From contig NZ_FUWJ01000001.1 of NCBI RefSeq assembly GCF_900167455.1, forward strand, positions 1,488,001 to 1,552,000: DNA of 64,000 bases. Reading direction: 5' to 3'. A program made the translations under genes and the position numbers. Shown here piece by piece: positions 50,794 through 60,119 of the stretch (position 1 is its first letter; each line of letters starts with the position of its first letter). This DNA comes from Enhydrobacter aerosaccus. GTDB lineage: Bacteria > Pseudomonadota > Alphaproteobacteria > Reyranellales > Reyranellaceae. A model generated the notes under the pieces. It was not told the origin of the DNA. It was given only the letters and a program-made list of their open reading frames with translations, and did not search any database.

Positions 50794-51465
50794 ATGAAGA
50801 TCCTCCTCGTCGAAGACGACAAGCAAACCGCCGATTACATCGCCAAGGGCCTGCGTGAGCACGGCCACGTGGTGGACCAAGTCGACAATGGCCGCGACGG
50901 CCTCTACATGGCGACTGGCGAGCCCTACGACGTCATGATCGTCGATCGCAACCTGCCCAAGATGGATGGCCTGTCTCTGGTCAAGGCCGCGCGCAGTTCC
51001 GGCACGCGCACGCCCGCCCTGTTCCTGACGACGATGGGCGGCGTCGACGATCGTGTCGCCGGTCTCGAGGCCGGGGCCGACGACTATCTCGTCAAACCCT
51101 TCGCCTTCGCGGAGCTTCTGGCACGAGTGGGTGCGCTGGCTCGCCGGCCGCCGATCGTGGCCCAGACCAAGCTCCAGGTTGGCGACCTCGAGGTCGATCT
51201 GCTGGCCCGCACCGCCACCCGCGGCGGCAAGCGGCTCGATCTCCTCGCGCAGGAATTCAAGATCCTGGAATATCTGGTGCGCCATGCCGGTGAGATCGTC
51301 ACGCGCACCATGCTCCTGGAGAAAGTCTGGGATTTCCATTTCGACCCCAAGACCAACATCGTCGAGACGCATATCAGCCGTCTGCGTGCCAAGATCGACA
51401 AGGGTTTCGACAAGCCCCTGCTCCATACGGTGAGGGGGGCCGGCTATGTTATTCGCACTAACTAG
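50794..51465 (+). CDS. OmpR-family two-component response regulator
   Basis: A 223-residue regulator. The receiver domain shows EDD (residues 7-9), phosphoacceptor Asp51 (VMIVDRNLPKMDG) and Lys of VKPFAFAEL; the C-terminal winged-helix DNA-binding domain ends with LLHTVRGAGYVIRTN. It precedes its kinase, whose start overlaps its last 20 bases. It is divergent from degP and likely controls it and other envelope-stress genes (inference). Confidence 0.96.
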   Translation: MKILLVEDDKQTADYIAKGLREHGHVVDQVDNGRDGLYMATGEPYDVMIVDRNLPKMDGLSLVKAARSSGTRTPALFLTTMGGVDDRVAGLEAGADDYLVKPFAFAELLARVGALARRPPIVAQTKLQVGDLEVDLLARTATRGGKRLDLLAQEFKILEYLVRHAGEIVTRTMLLEKVWDFHFDPKTNIVETHISRLRAKIDKGFDKPLLHTVRGAGYVIRTN

Positions 51466-52822
51466 CCGCGGCGTCGGCCGCATCCTGCGCTCGGCGAGCT
51501 TTCGGCTGGCGCTGATCTATGCGGCCTTGTTCGTCGTCTCTGCCTGCGTACTGTTCGCCACCGTCTTCGTGACCGCGACGGCAGCCATGCAGAACGACAT
51601 GCAGGCTGTGCTGCGCACCGAAGCGTTCCAGCTTGCCGAGATCCACCGGCGTGCCGGCTTGATCGGCCTGGCCGAGCAGATCACGCGCCGCATGAACTTC
51701 CGTACGCGCGGCCCGATCTACTACCTGCTGCAGGCGCCCAATCGCCAGGTGGTGGTCGGCAACCTCCCCGGCATGCCGCCGGTCGAGGGCGTCGTCGACT
51801 TCCAGCGCGATCCTGATGCCAGCCCGGCCGAAGCCGCACGCAGCCGCCTTACCGGCTTCGGTGTCACCCTGCCCGATGGTTCCTTCCTTCTGGTGGCCCA
51901 GGATGCCAGCCGCCTGGTCGACATGCAGAGCGCAATCGTGCGGGCCTTTGTGTGGGCAGGCGGCCTCACCCTCTTCCTTGCGGTCGGCGGCGGCTTGCTG
52001 CTCAGCAGCAACTTCCTGCGGCGCATCGACACGATCGGTCGTACCACCCGAGCCATCATGGAGGGCGATCTCAGCGCCCGGATCCCGGCGCGTGGCACGA
52101 ATGACGAGATAGATCAGCTGGTGGCCAGCCTGAATGCCATGCTCGATCGCATCCAGCAGCTCATGGAAGGGCTGCGGCAGGTCACGGGCGACATCGCACA
52201 TGATCTCCGCACGCCGCTGGGCCGACTGCGGCAGCGCCTCGAAGATGCCCGCGAACACGCGACAACGACCGAGGAGTATGCCTCAGCGACCGAAGCGGCC
52301 ATCGCTGAAGCGGACACTCTGCTGGAGATCTTTTCCGCCTTGCTGCGCATCGCCCAGATCGAAGCCGGCGCCCAGCGCAGCGCCTTTACGGAGTTCGATC
52401 TGTCGGATCTTCTGCAGAGCATCGGCGACGCTTATCTTCCAGTGGCCGAGGATTCGCACCATACGCTCGAGCTCAAGATCGATCCGGGCGTGCGGTTCAG
52501 CGGCGACCGGCAGCTTCTGGCGCAGATGGTGTCGAATCTCATCGACAACGCCCTCAACCATACGACCCAGGGCAGCATCGTCCGTCTCGCCCTGTCGCAG
52601 CGGCCGGGCGGGTTTGCCATCGAGGTCGCCGACAATGGTCCGGGCATCCCAGAGGCCGAACGCGCCCGCGTGTTCGATCGCTTCTATCGTCTCGATCGAA
52701 GCCGAACGACCGCCGGCAGCGGACTGGGGCTGGCGCTGGTGAAGGCCATTGCAACGCTCCATGGTCTCACCATCGAGCTGGCGGATGCCAAGCCCGGTCT
52801 GCGCGTGACCATCAGCCGGTAA
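51446..52822 (+). CDS. Sensor histidine kinase (HAMP, HisKA, HATPase)
   Basis: A 458-residue inner-membrane kinase. A first helix (about 22-46) is followed by a periplasmic domain (about 47-165), a second helix (about 168-190), HAMP (190-240), a HisKA domain with phospho-acceptor His252 (GDIAHDLRTPLGRLRQRL) and an ATPase domain with NLIDNALNH, DNGPGIPE and SGLGLAL. ATG 51446 is inside the end of the response regulator gene with GAGGGG in the right position, so translation is coupled. The signal is unknown; linkage to DegP suggests envelope damage. Confidence 0.95.
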   Translation: MLFALTSRGVGRILRSASFRLALIYAALFVVSACVLFATVFVTATAAMQNDMQAVLRTEAFQLAEIHRRAGLIGLAEQITRRMNFRTRGPIYYLLQAPNRQVVVGNLPGMPPVEGVVDFQRDPDASPAEAARSRLTGFGVTLPDGSFLLVAQDASRLVDMQSAIVRAFVWAGGLTLFLAVGGGLLLSSNFLRRIDTIGRTTRAIMEGDLSARIPARGTNDEIDQLVASLNAMLDRIQQLMEGLRQVTGDIAHDLRTPLGRLRQRLEDAREHATTTEEYASATEAAIAEADTLLEIFSALLRIAQIEAGAQRSAFTEFDLSDLLQSIGDAYLPVAEDSHHTLELKIDPGVRFSGDRQLLAQMVSNLIDNALNHTTQGSIVRLALSQRPGGFAIEVADNGPGIPEAERARVFDRFYRLDRSRTTAGSGLGLALVKAIATLHGLTIELADAKPGLRVTISR

Positions 52823-52904
52823 TCGTTCCGCCGGGCGGAGGGGCCGCTGAGTGACACAGCCTGGATGATTGTCGTGTCCAGGCAATGGCGCGACACTCGC
52901 CGCC

Positions 52905-53969
52905 ATGGAAACGCTCTATGCTTATGTCGGGTGCTACACGACGCCCCAGCGCAATGGACAGGGTAATGGCATCAATGTCTATCGCGTCGATCGACGCTCG
53001 GGCGCCTTCAGCCATGTCCAATGTCTGGAAGGACTCGAGAATCCATCCTTCCTCGCCGTCGATAGCGCCGGCCGCCATCTCTATTCCGTGCATGGCGATC
53101 GCAGCGAGGCCACTGCTTTCACCATCGATGTCCGCACCGGCCGCCTGCACCTCCTGAACCGGCAGCCGACCGGCGGTTTCAACCCCATCCACCTCGCCTT
53201 CGATCGGACCGGTCGCGCCCTCGTTGTGAGCAACTACGGCTCGGACTCGATCGCCGTGTTGCCGATCCTGAAGAACGGGGCGCTCGGCCCCTATCCCACC
53301 CTGACGGCCGTCACCGGCGCGCTCGGCCCGCATCGCATCGAACAGAAGAATATCCGCCCTCACCACAACCCGCTCGACCGCGAGGGCCGTCACTTCTTCC
53401 TGCCGTGCAAGGGCGGCGACAGCATCATCAGCTATCGCGTGAACCGCAAGAAGGGCGTGCTGGTCGAAGCTGCACGCGTCGCAGCACGTCCGGGTGCCGG
53501 ACCACGACACATCGCCTTCCATCCCCGCCGGCCGCTGGCCTATGTCGTGAACGAGCTGGATTCCACGATCACGACCTACCGCAAGGACGGCGCCAAGCTC
53601 GTTCCCTTGCAGCTCGTGCCCTCGACGCCGCCTGACTTCACAGGCTACAGCACGGGCGCCGAAATCGCAGTCGATCGAGCCGGCCGGAATGTCTATGTGT
53701 CGAATCGCGGCCACAACAGCATCGGCGTCTTTGCCGTCGACGTGGCGACGGGAGCGCTTGCCCCCAAGCAATGGGTGCCGACACACGGCACCGTGCCACG
53801 CTTCTTCACTCTCGACCCTGACGGACGTTTCCTCTATGTCGCGAACCAAGGCTCGCACACGATCTTCGCCTATCGCATCGGCGTCGATGGCAAGCTGTCA
53901 TTGACCTCGGTCAAGGTGAAGGTCGGCAGTCCGGCGTGCATCGTATTCAACAAAGGAGGCCCCTCATGA
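52905..53969 (+). CDS. Lactonase-family seven-bladed propeller (6-phosphogluconolactonase-like)
   Basis: A 354-residue protein. The N-terminus (LYAYVGCYTTPQRNGQGNGINVYRVD) and repeated blades such as PSFLAVDSAGRHLYSVH, GPRHIAFHPRRPLAYVVNEL and PRFFTLDPDGRFLYVANQGSHTI are typical of the YbhE/lactonase family (Pfam Lactonase). No signal peptide; probably cytosolic. Its ATG is preferred over an extension to 52869. The stop overlaps metY (ATGA), so the two are coupled. The substrate could be a sugar-acid or another lactone; it is not clear why it sits with a sulfhydrylase. Confidence 0.88.
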   Translation: METLYAYVGCYTTPQRNGQGNGINVYRVDRRSGAFSHVQCLEGLENPSFLAVDSAGRHLYSVHGDRSEATAFTIDVRTGRLHLLNRQPTGGFNPIHLAFDRTGRALVVSNYGSDSIAVLPILKNGALGPYPTLTAVTGALGPHRIEQKNIRPHHNPLDREGRHFFLPCKGGDSIISYRVNRKKGVLVEAARVAARPGAGPRHIAFHPRRPLAYVVNELDSTITTYRKDGAKLVPLQLVPSTPPDFTGYSTGAEIAVDRAGRNVYVSNRGHNSIGVFAVDVATGALAPKQWVPTHGTVPRFFTLDPDGRFLYVANQGSHTIFAYRIGVDGKLSLTSVKVKVGSPACIVFNKGGPS

Positions 53970-55255
53970 GCGGCAAGAATTACGGCTTCGAAACCCTGTC
54001 GGTGCATGCAGGTGCCGCTCCGGATCCCGCTACGGGTGCGCGGGCACAACCTATCTACCAGACGACCGCCTATGTGTTCGAAGACGCTGATCATGCCGCG
54101 GCGCTGTTCAATCTCCAGACGGTCGGCTTCATCTATTCGCGTCTGACGAACCCCACCAATGCCGCGCTGGAAACGCGCCTCGCCACGCTCGAAGGCGGTC
54201 GCGGCTGCACCGTGGCGTCGTCGGGCCATGCGGCCCAGGTACTGGCGCTCTTTCCTCTCATGCGCCCCGGCGACGACATCGTCGCCTCCACCCGTCTCTA
54301 CGGTGGATCGATCCAGCAGATGCGGAACACCTATCCCAAGTTCGGCTGGACCGCGAACATGGTCGATGCCGACCAGCCTGAGAACTTCAAGCGTGCGGTC
54401 ACGGACAAGACCAAGGCGTTCTTCATCGAAAGCCTGGCCAATCCAGGCGGCGTCATCAGCGATATCGAAGCGATCGCCCGGATCGCCGAGGATGCCGGCG
54501 TGCCGTTGATCGTCGACAACACCTTGGCAACGCCATGGCTCTGCAAGCCCATCGGCTATGGTGCGACGCTCGTCCTACACTCGACGACTAAGTTCCTGAG
54601 CGGCACCGGCACTTCGATGGGAGGCGCCGTGGTCGACTCCGGCAAGTTCGATTGGGCCAGAGGCGGCAAGTTTCCGAGCCTTGCTGGGCCGGAGCCGGCC
54701 TACCACGGGCTGAACTTCTTCGAGACGTTCGGCGACATGGCTTACACCTTTCACAGCCATGCCGTCGGGCTGCGCGATCTCGGCCCAAGCCAGGCGCCAT
54801 TCAATGCCTGGCTCACAATGCTCGGCATCGAGACGCTTGGCCTCCGCATGGAGCGTCACTGCGCCAACGCTCTCCGGGTCGCCCAGTATCTCGAACGGCA
54901 CGATGCCGTCGCCTGGGTGAACTACGCCGGTCTTCCTTCGAACAAGTATCATTCTCTCGCGAAGAAATACCTGCCCAAGGGAGCCGGCTCGGTCTTTACC
55001 TTTGGCGTCAAGGGCGGGTACGACGTCGGCGTGAAGGTTGTCGACAACGTCGAGCTCTTCTCGCATCTGGCCAATATTGGCGATGCCAAGAGCCTGATCA
55101 TCCATCCGGCGTCGACGACGCATCGGCAGCTGTCCGACGAGCAGCGCCTTGCCGCCGGTGCCGGACCTGATGTCATCCGCCTTTCGATCGGCATCGAGAC
55201 GGCGGACGATATCATCGCCGATCTGGAACAGGCGCTCGCCAAAGCAACCGCGTGA
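53966..55255 (+). CDS. metY: O-acetylhomoserine sulfhydrylase (aminocarboxypropyltransferase)
   Basis: A 429-residue PLP enzyme of the Cys/Met metabolism family. Features: FETLSVHAGAAPDPATGARAQPIYQTTAY, VASSGHAAQVLAL, DNTLATPWLCKPI and the PLP-lysine motif HSTTKFLSGTGTSMGG with Lys209. It makes homocysteine from O-acetylhomoserine and sulfide. ATG 53966 has AAGGAGG and overlaps the lactonase stop (ATGA). Two Rieske oxygenase genes follow 19 bases downstream on the same strand, which suggests a larger transcript. No SAM riboswitch is seen in the lactonase leader. Confidence 0.94.
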   Translation: MSGKNYGFETLSVHAGAAPDPATGARAQPIYQTTAYVFEDADHAAALFNLQTVGFIYSRLTNPTNAALETRLATLEGGRGCTVASSGHAAQVLALFPLMRPGDDIVASTRLYGGSIQQMRNTYPKFGWTANMVDADQPENFKRAVTDKTKAFFIESLANPGGVISDIEAIARIAEDAGVPLIVDNTLATPWLCKPIGYGATLVLHSTTKFLSGTGTSMGGAVVDSGKFDWARGGKFPSLAGPEPAYHGLNFFETFGDMAYTFHSHAVGLRDLGPSQAPFNAWLTMLGIETLGLRMERHCANALRVAQYLERHDAVAWVNYAGLPSNKYHSLAKKYLPKGAGSVFTFGVKGGYDVGVKVVDNVELFSHLANIGDAKSLIIHPASTTHRQLSDEQRLAAGAGPDVIRLSIGIETADDIIADLEQALAKATA

Positions 55256-55274
55256 TCGAGTACGGAGACGAAGA

Positions 55275-56609
55275 ATGCTAAGCCAGGCCGACAATGAATT
55301 CCTGACACAGAGCGGCAAAGGCACGCCGATGGGCGAGTTGCTGCGCCGTTTCTGGATGCCGGCCTTGCTTTGCGAGGAGCTGCCGGAACGGGACGGGCCG
55401 CCCAAGAAGATAAAGATCATGGGCGAGAACCTGCTCGCGTTCCGGGATACCAATGGCCGCGTGGGAATCGTCGAACCACACTGCCCGCACCGCGCCGCCA
55501 ATCTCTACTACGGCCGCAACGAGGAGTGCGGCATACGCTGCGCCTATCACGGCTGGAAATTCGACGTCGACGGCAACTGTGTCGACCTGCCGACCTCGCC
55601 GCCGGACTCGAAGTTCAAGGACACGATCAAGCTACTGTCGTACCCGGTGCGCGAATGGGCCGACATCATCTGGGTCTACATGGGCCCGCGGGAGCACATG
55701 CCCGAGCTGCCACAGATCGAGCTGGGACTGGTCCCCGCCGCGTCGCGCTACGTCACCAAGAAATGGCAGGACTGCAACTGGGTCCAGAGTCTCGAAGGCG
55801 CGATCGACACGTCGCACTTCTCGTTCCTGCACCGCGTGTTGACCACCGATGCCGCGGAAGCACGCGCAGCCATGAGTAAGGCAGCCATTGCCGACCAATC
55901 GACTCCGAACGACCGCATCCGCTGGGTGCAGAACGATCCCCGGCCAAAATTCACGATCCTCAATCACGATGCCGGGCTGGTGATCGGCGGCGCGCGCAAG
56001 ACGGATGGGCCGGACCTCTACTGGCGCATCGCGCAATTCCTGATGCCCAACCATGCCTATACGCCGGCTGCCTTCCCGGGCGAGACCTACTGGGGCCAGT
56101 GCTGGGTTCCGGTCGATGACACGACGTGCTGGATCTTCACCTATTGCTGGCAACCCGAACGGCCTTTCAGCAACGTCGAACGCACCAAGTTCGCAGGCGG
56201 CTTCAATGTCCATGCCGAGGTCGACAAGGAATACATGCCGCTGCGCAACCTGCGGAACGACTATCTGCTCGACAGGCACGCGCAGAAGACCGAAAGCTAT
56301 ACGGGCATCGTAGGCGTATCGGAACAGGATGCCGCGATCCAGGATAGCCAGGGGCCAATCCAGGACCGCACCCGCGAAAGGCTCGGGCCGACCGATCTCG
56401 GCATCATCGCATTCCGGAAGCTGGTCATGGGAGCAGCACAGGCTTTGCAGCAGGGTGAGGAACCGAAGGCGACTGGTGCGGCCGACAAATATGCCGTTCG
56501 GTCCGGGGGGTGGATCGCCGGCCCCGAACGCGACCTGGCCGCCGTCATGACGGAACGTTTCGGTCATCCGCACGGTTATGTCGGCAAGCTGTACGGGCTG
56601 GGGGATTGA
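55275..56609 (+). CDS. Rieske 2Fe-2S aromatic-ring-hydroxylating oxygenase subunit, copy 1
   Basis: A 444-residue protein. The Rieske cluster uses C70-x-H72 (CPHR) and C89-x2-H92 (CAYHGW). The non-heme iron site is visible in the CNWVQSLEGAIDTSHFSFLH block, with Asp and two His after it. The C-terminal hydroxylase domain follows. The layout resembles phthalate/vanillate/phenoxybenzoate-type demethylase or dioxygenase alpha subunits. ATG 55275 has GGAG seven bases upstream. No reductase or ferredoxin gene is adjacent. The next gene is a close duplicate, overlapping by one base. Confidence 0.93.
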   Translation: MLSQADNEFLTQSGKGTPMGELLRRFWMPALLCEELPERDGPPKKIKIMGENLLAFRDTNGRVGIVEPHCPHRAANLYYGRNEECGIRCAYHGWKFDVDGNCVDLPTSPPDSKFKDTIKLLSYPVREWADIIWVYMGPREHMPELPQIELGLVPAASRYVTKKWQDCNWVQSLEGAIDTSHFSFLHRVLTTDAAEARAAMSKAAIADQSTPNDRIRWVQNDPRPKFTILNHDAGLVIGGARKTDGPDLYWRIAQFLMPNHAYTPAAFPGETYWGQCWVPVDDTTCWIFTYCWQPERPFSNVERTKFAGGFNVHAEVDKEYMPLRNLRNDYLLDRHAQKTESYTGIVGVSEQDAAIQDSQGPIQDRTRERLGPTDLGIIAFRKLVMGAAQALQQGEEPKATGAADKYAVRSGGWIAGPERDLAAVMTERFGHPHGYVGKLYGLGD

Positions 56610-57943
56610 TGCTGAACCGGGCCGACAACGACTTCCTGACGCGCAGCAGCAAGGATACGCCGATGGGCGAGTTGCTGCGTCGCTTCTGGATGCCGGCCCT
56701 TCTCAGCGAGGAACTTCCCGAACGTGACGGTCCGCCCAGAAAGGTCAAGATTCTGGGCGAGGACCTTCTTACATTTCGCGATACTAACGGCCGCGTCGGT
56801 GTCGTTCAGCCGCATTGCCCTCATCGCGGCGCCAATCTCTTTCATGGCCGCAACGAGGAGTGCGGGCTGCGCTGCGCCTATCACGGCTGGAAGTTCGACG
56901 TGGATGGCAATTGCGTCGACCTGCCGGCAGCCCCGCCTGGTTCCGCGCACAAGGATACGGTCAAGCTGCTCTCCTACCCTGCGCGCGAATGGGCGGACAT
57001 CATTTGGATCTATATGGGGCCGAGCGAGCACGTGCCGGAACTGCCCCAGCTCGAAATGGGCCTTGTTCCCGCCAGCCACCGCTACGTTTCGAAGAAGTGG
57101 CAGGACTGCAACTGGGTGCAGAGCCTCGAAGGCGCCATCGATACCGCGCACTTCTCGTTCCTGCATGCCGTCCTCACGAAGGACGAGAGAGAAGCACTGG
57201 CCATCTACAGCCGCTCCGCCGCCCTCGGCGACCAATCGAGACCTGACGATCGCGTGCGATGGGTGCGCAACGATCCTCGTCCGAAGTTCGCCATCCTCGG
57301 GCATGACGCCGGGCTCGTGATCGGGGGCGCACGCCGCACTGACGGCCCGGATCTCTATTGGCGCATCGCCCAATTCCTGATGCCCAATCACGCTTACGCG
57401 CCCGTGGCGTTTCCGGGCGAAGTCTATTACGGCCAGACATGGCTGCCGGTGAGCGACACCGATTGCTGGATCTACACCTATAGTTGGCGCCCGGATCGCC
57501 CGTTCACTGACGCCGAGCGCGCGCAATTCGACAACGGTTTCGGCGTGCACTCGCAGGTCGACGACAATTACATGCCTGTGCGCAACATCAGGAACGACTA
57601 CCTGATCGATCGCACCGTGCAGAAGACCACCAGCTTCACCGGCATCCTCGGCGTATCCGAGCAGGATGCGGCGATCCAGGACAGCCAGGGACCGATCCAG
57701 GACCGCACCCGCGAGCATCTCGGGCCCACGGACCTCGGCATCGTCGAATTTCGCAAGATGATAATGAGCGCCGCCAGAGCTCTGCAACGAGGCGAGGCGC
57801 CGAAAGCGGTCTCGGGCAAGCGATATGCCGTGCGATCGGGTGGTTGGGTGGCGGCGCCGGATCGCGACCTTGCCGCGGTCATGACCGAGCGCTTCGGCCA
57901 TCCGCATGGCTACGTCGGCCATGAGCACGGCCTTGGCGATTAG
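56609..57943 (+). CDS. Rieske 2Fe-2S aromatic-ring-hydroxylating oxygenase subunit, copy 2
   Basis: A 444-residue duplicate of the preceding gene, with identical Rieske ligands (CPHRGANLF, CAYHGW) and iron-site block (WVQSLEGAIDTAHFSFLH). It differs mainly in the middle and in residues around the likely substrate pocket. Its ATG overlaps the TGA of copy 1 (TGATG), with GGGGG upstream, so the two are translationally coupled. Same length and no inactivating change, so both should be active or form a mixed oligomer. Glutathione transferase gene follows 60 bases downstream. Confidence 0.93.
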   Translation: MLNRADNDFLTRSSKDTPMGELLRRFWMPALLSEELPERDGPPRKVKILGEDLLTFRDTNGRVGVVQPHCPHRGANLFHGRNEECGLRCAYHGWKFDVDGNCVDLPAAPPGSAHKDTVKLLSYPAREWADIIWIYMGPSEHVPELPQLEMGLVPASHRYVSKKWQDCNWVQSLEGAIDTAHFSFLHAVLTKDEREALAIYSRSAALGDQSRPDDRVRWVRNDPRPKFAILGHDAGLVIGGARRTDGPDLYWRIAQFLMPNHAYAPVAFPGEVYYGQTWLPVSDTDCWIYTYSWRPDRPFTDAERAQFDNGFGVHSQVDDNYMPVRNIRNDYLIDRTVQKTTSFTGILGVSEQDAAIQDSQGPIQDRTREHLGPTDLGIVEFRKMIMSAARALQRGEAPKAVSGKRYAVRSGGWVAAPDRDLAAVMTERFGHPHGYVGHEHGLGD

Positions 57944-58003
57944 GCGTTAGACCAAGGCGACAGCCTGCACTATCGTCCGCTCGGATGAGGTTGGGAGAAT
58001 TTC

Positions 58004-58612
58004 GTGACCATCAAGATCTATGGCCCGGCAGCATCGCGCGCGGCCCGCACCTTGTGGATCGTGCACGAGCTCGGCATTCCATTCGAGCATGTTGCCATGG
58101 AGATGAAGGACCTGAAGGGGCCCGACTATCTGAAGGTCAATCCCAACGGAAAAGTGCCGGCGCTTGTCGACGGCGATTTCAAGCTCTTCGAATCGATGGC
58201 CATCAATCTTTACCTGGCGGCCAAGTATAACAAGGATGGCTTCTTCCCCGCTTCGCTCGAGGACCAGGCGCTCTGCAATCAATGGAGCTTCTGGGGGGTG
58301 ACGGAAGTCGAAAAGCCCCTTCTCACCATCCTGATCGACATGTTCATGACGGCCCCTGACAAGCGCAAGCCCGAGGCCGTTGCCGAGGCCCAGAAGGTGT
58401 TGCCCAAGCCGTTCAATGTGCTGAACGGCGCCTTGCAGGGACGCGACTACTTGCTGGGCTCGACCTTCACCGTTGCCGACCTCAATCTCGCCTCGATCTG
58501 TTCCTGGTCGAAGCCGATCAAGTACGACTTCAGTCCCTTCCCGAATGTCGGAGCATGGCTGGATCGCTGCCTCGGACGCGCCGCCTACAAGGCTGCGCGC
58601 AACACCAAATAA
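58004..58612 (+). CDS. Glutathione S-transferase
   Basis: A 202-residue protein with an N-terminal thioredoxin-like domain (MTIKIYGPAASRAARTLWIVHELGIPFEH, VNPNGKVPALVDGDFKLFESMAINLYLA) and an all-helical C-terminal domain (LLGSTFTVADLNLASICSW). The GSH-binding ES motif (FESMAI) is present. Start is GTG 58004 with GGGAG six bases upstream. Likely linked to the two Rieske genes in aromatic or xenobiotic metabolism (inference). Confidence 0.92.
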   Translation: MTIKIYGPAASRAARTLWIVHELGIPFEHVAMEMKDLKGPDYLKVNPNGKVPALVDGDFKLFESMAINLYLAAKYNKDGFFPASLEDQALCNQWSFWGVTEVEKPLLTILIDMFMTAPDKRKPEAVAEAQKVLPKPFNVLNGALQGRDYLLGSTFTVADLNLASICSWSKPIKYDFSPFPNVGAWLDRCLGRAAYKAARNTK

Positions 58613-58708
58613 CAGTAGTCGACTCTGTGATCGCCAGCGGCCTTGCGGCGATACTGGCATTCGCGGTAAACGCCCCTTGCAGCGATGCTGTTTGCATCGC
58701 TCATCGGT

Positions 58709-58785
58709 CGGGGCGTAGCGCAGTCTGGTAGCGCATCAGTCTGGGGGACTGGGGGTCGTCGGTTCAAATCCGGCCGCCCCGACCA
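58709..58785 (+). tRNA. tRNA-Pro (anticodon GGG)
   Basis: CGGGGCGTAGCGCAGTCTGG at the 5' end, anticodon loop CTGGGGG (GGG), T-loop GTTCAAATC and a closing CGCCCCG acceptor arm followed by A and an encoded CCA. All four arms fold. Confidence 0.97.
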
Positions 58786-59086
58786 TTTCATCTCTCTCTT
58801 TGCGATCCTGAGTTCTGCGATCGGCGGCTGGTCGACTTGCTGCTTGCAGCGTGATGCTTGAGGGTGAGCGCCCTCACGGTCAGCCGGGATCAGGCCTGGA
58901 ACGTAGGCCGCAACGGACGGCGCGCCTGTCCGAAACAGACGCTAAAGCGCGATGACTTTTGCTTCGGCCGTCGCCCTGACGCTCGTAGCATGGCAGCGCA
59001 TGCGTCAGGGCGACGGCTTGATTCCGCGAAAAGTCATCGCGCTGAAGGCCACGCCCTGTCCACCAAGGCGGCGGACGTCACGCACT
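58786..59086. other. Intergenic region after tRNA-Pro containing a long inverted repeat
   Basis: No gene seen. It includes the inverted repeat at 58947-59042. ORFs passing through are short and of poor quality. Composition becomes more AT-rich towards 59450. Confidence 0.6.
58947..59042. repeat. Long two-part inverted repeat
   Basis: Outer arms GCGCGATGACTTTT / AAAAGTCATCGCGC and inner arms CCGTCGCCCTGACG / CGTCAGGGCGACGG are each 14-bp perfect complements. They are separated by 7- and 12-base non-pairing stretches and a central loop of about 21 bases. Such elements recur in alphaproteobacterial intergenic DNA; whether this one does cannot be seen from one window. Confidence 0.85.
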
Positions 59087-59395
59087 TTACGGCACCGATG
59101 ATGCGATCCGGCGTCCTGCTGGTGTCAGTTTGCAAACGAGCCAATCAGGCTTCAGTGGATTCTGAAACCAGGGTTCGGCCCAGCCACATTCCAGGCATCG
59201 GCGCACGACCGCAGCCTTCACTTCCTGACCATCGAGATCGAACAGCGGGAGCTTGCCCCCTGGCTGCATCAATCCACGGCGCAGGTACAGCAGCTCACCT
59301 AGAGTCGGAAGATCTCCCTCCAACTCATTGTTACCAACCGAATAAATGCCGAATTCGCGCGCATAGGAATGCGCGCTGTCGCGATCTACCAACAC
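59087..59395 (-). CDS. Hypothetical protein
   Basis: A 102-residue protein (longer to 59446 if the TTG there is used). GTG 59395 is preferred because AAGGGGG lies eight bases upstream. The C-terminal half (FDLDGQEVKAAVVRRCLECGWAEPWF ... LVCKLTPAGRRI) is reminiscent of a winged-helix-like fold, with two Cys in LECGW and VCK. No known domain is recognised. It stands alone between tRNA-Pro and a MerR-type regulator gene, in DNA slightly richer in A+T than the rest. Confidence 0.55.
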   Translation of the reverse strand: MLVDRDSAHSYAREFGIYSVGNNELEGDLPTLGELLYLRRGLMQPGGKLPLFDLDGQEVKAAVVRRCLECGWAEPWFQNPLKPDWLVCKLTPAGRRIASSVP

Positions 59396-59576
59396 GGCTG
59401 CGTCCCCCTTTGACGTTGCCGCAATTGAATTGCCCCTCAACGGCAAGATACGCGAAACAAATTAAAAACCAAGATAAATCAGATGGTTATCGCGATTTCT
59501 TGTGATAACCACCCGATCTTGTGGAGGAATCCGGCCGATCAAGCAATACGTTGAGGGCAACGATTCTTGACGTCGT

Positions 59577-60104
59577 CTAGTTCTGCGCCTTCAGCGTCGA
59601 GCGCAATTGCGCCAGAGCCTGTTCCAGATCCTCGAGCACGGTCTCGATCTCCCGCCGCTTGTGCAGGTCGAGCAGCGCCGCACGCGGCGTAGTAGTCGAC
59701 GGCTGGGGCCCCGTGCGGGGCAACGGGCGCGTGGCAGCACCTGCCATCGCTTCGGCTCGCGCCGAGACGATACGCAGGTTCTCGAGCGCACTCTCGGCCG
59801 CCATATCCAGCCGTGGCTGCGGCAGCCGTCCGCGCCCCTCCTTCAGAAGACGTTGAACACCCTTGATGGTGTAGCCGTCTTCATAGAGCAGCGTCCGGAT
59901 CCGACGCAGCAGGTCGATATCCTCCGGTCGATAATATCGCCGGCCGCCGCCTCGCTTGAGCGGGCGGACCTGGGAGAACTTGCTCTCCCAGAAGCGCAGT
60001 ACGTGCTGTGGTACATCCAGTTCGGTCGCAACTTCGCTGATGGTGCGAAACGCCTGCGCCGACTTCTCAATCCGCCTTTCGGCGGCCTGAACCGATACGG
60101 CCAT
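59577..60104 (-). CDS. MerR-family transcriptional regulator
   Basis: A 175-residue protein. The MerR helix-turn-helix and wing are at about 20-85 ([55 protein letters not shown]); the C-terminal helix is coiled-coil-like ([20 protein letters not shown]). It lacks the metal Cys of MerR/CueR. In alphaproteobacteria this gene regularly follows ihfA, as here (15 bases). The target is unknown. Confidence 0.93.
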   Translation of the reverse strand: MAVSVQAAERRIEKSAQAFRTISEVATELDVPQHVLRFWESKFSQVRPLKRGGGRRYYRPEDIDLLRRIRTLLYEDGYTIKGVQRLLKEGRGRLPQPRLDMAAESALENLRIVSARAEAMAGAATRPLPRTGPQPSTTTPRAALLDLHKRREIETVLEDLEQALAQLRSTLKAQN

Positions 60105-60119
60105 GATTGATCCCCCACA

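Noticed and set aside
52823..52904. SAM-type riboswitch before the lactonase-metY operon
   Set aside because: The leader is only 82 bases, with no P1 or expected core sequences that I can see.
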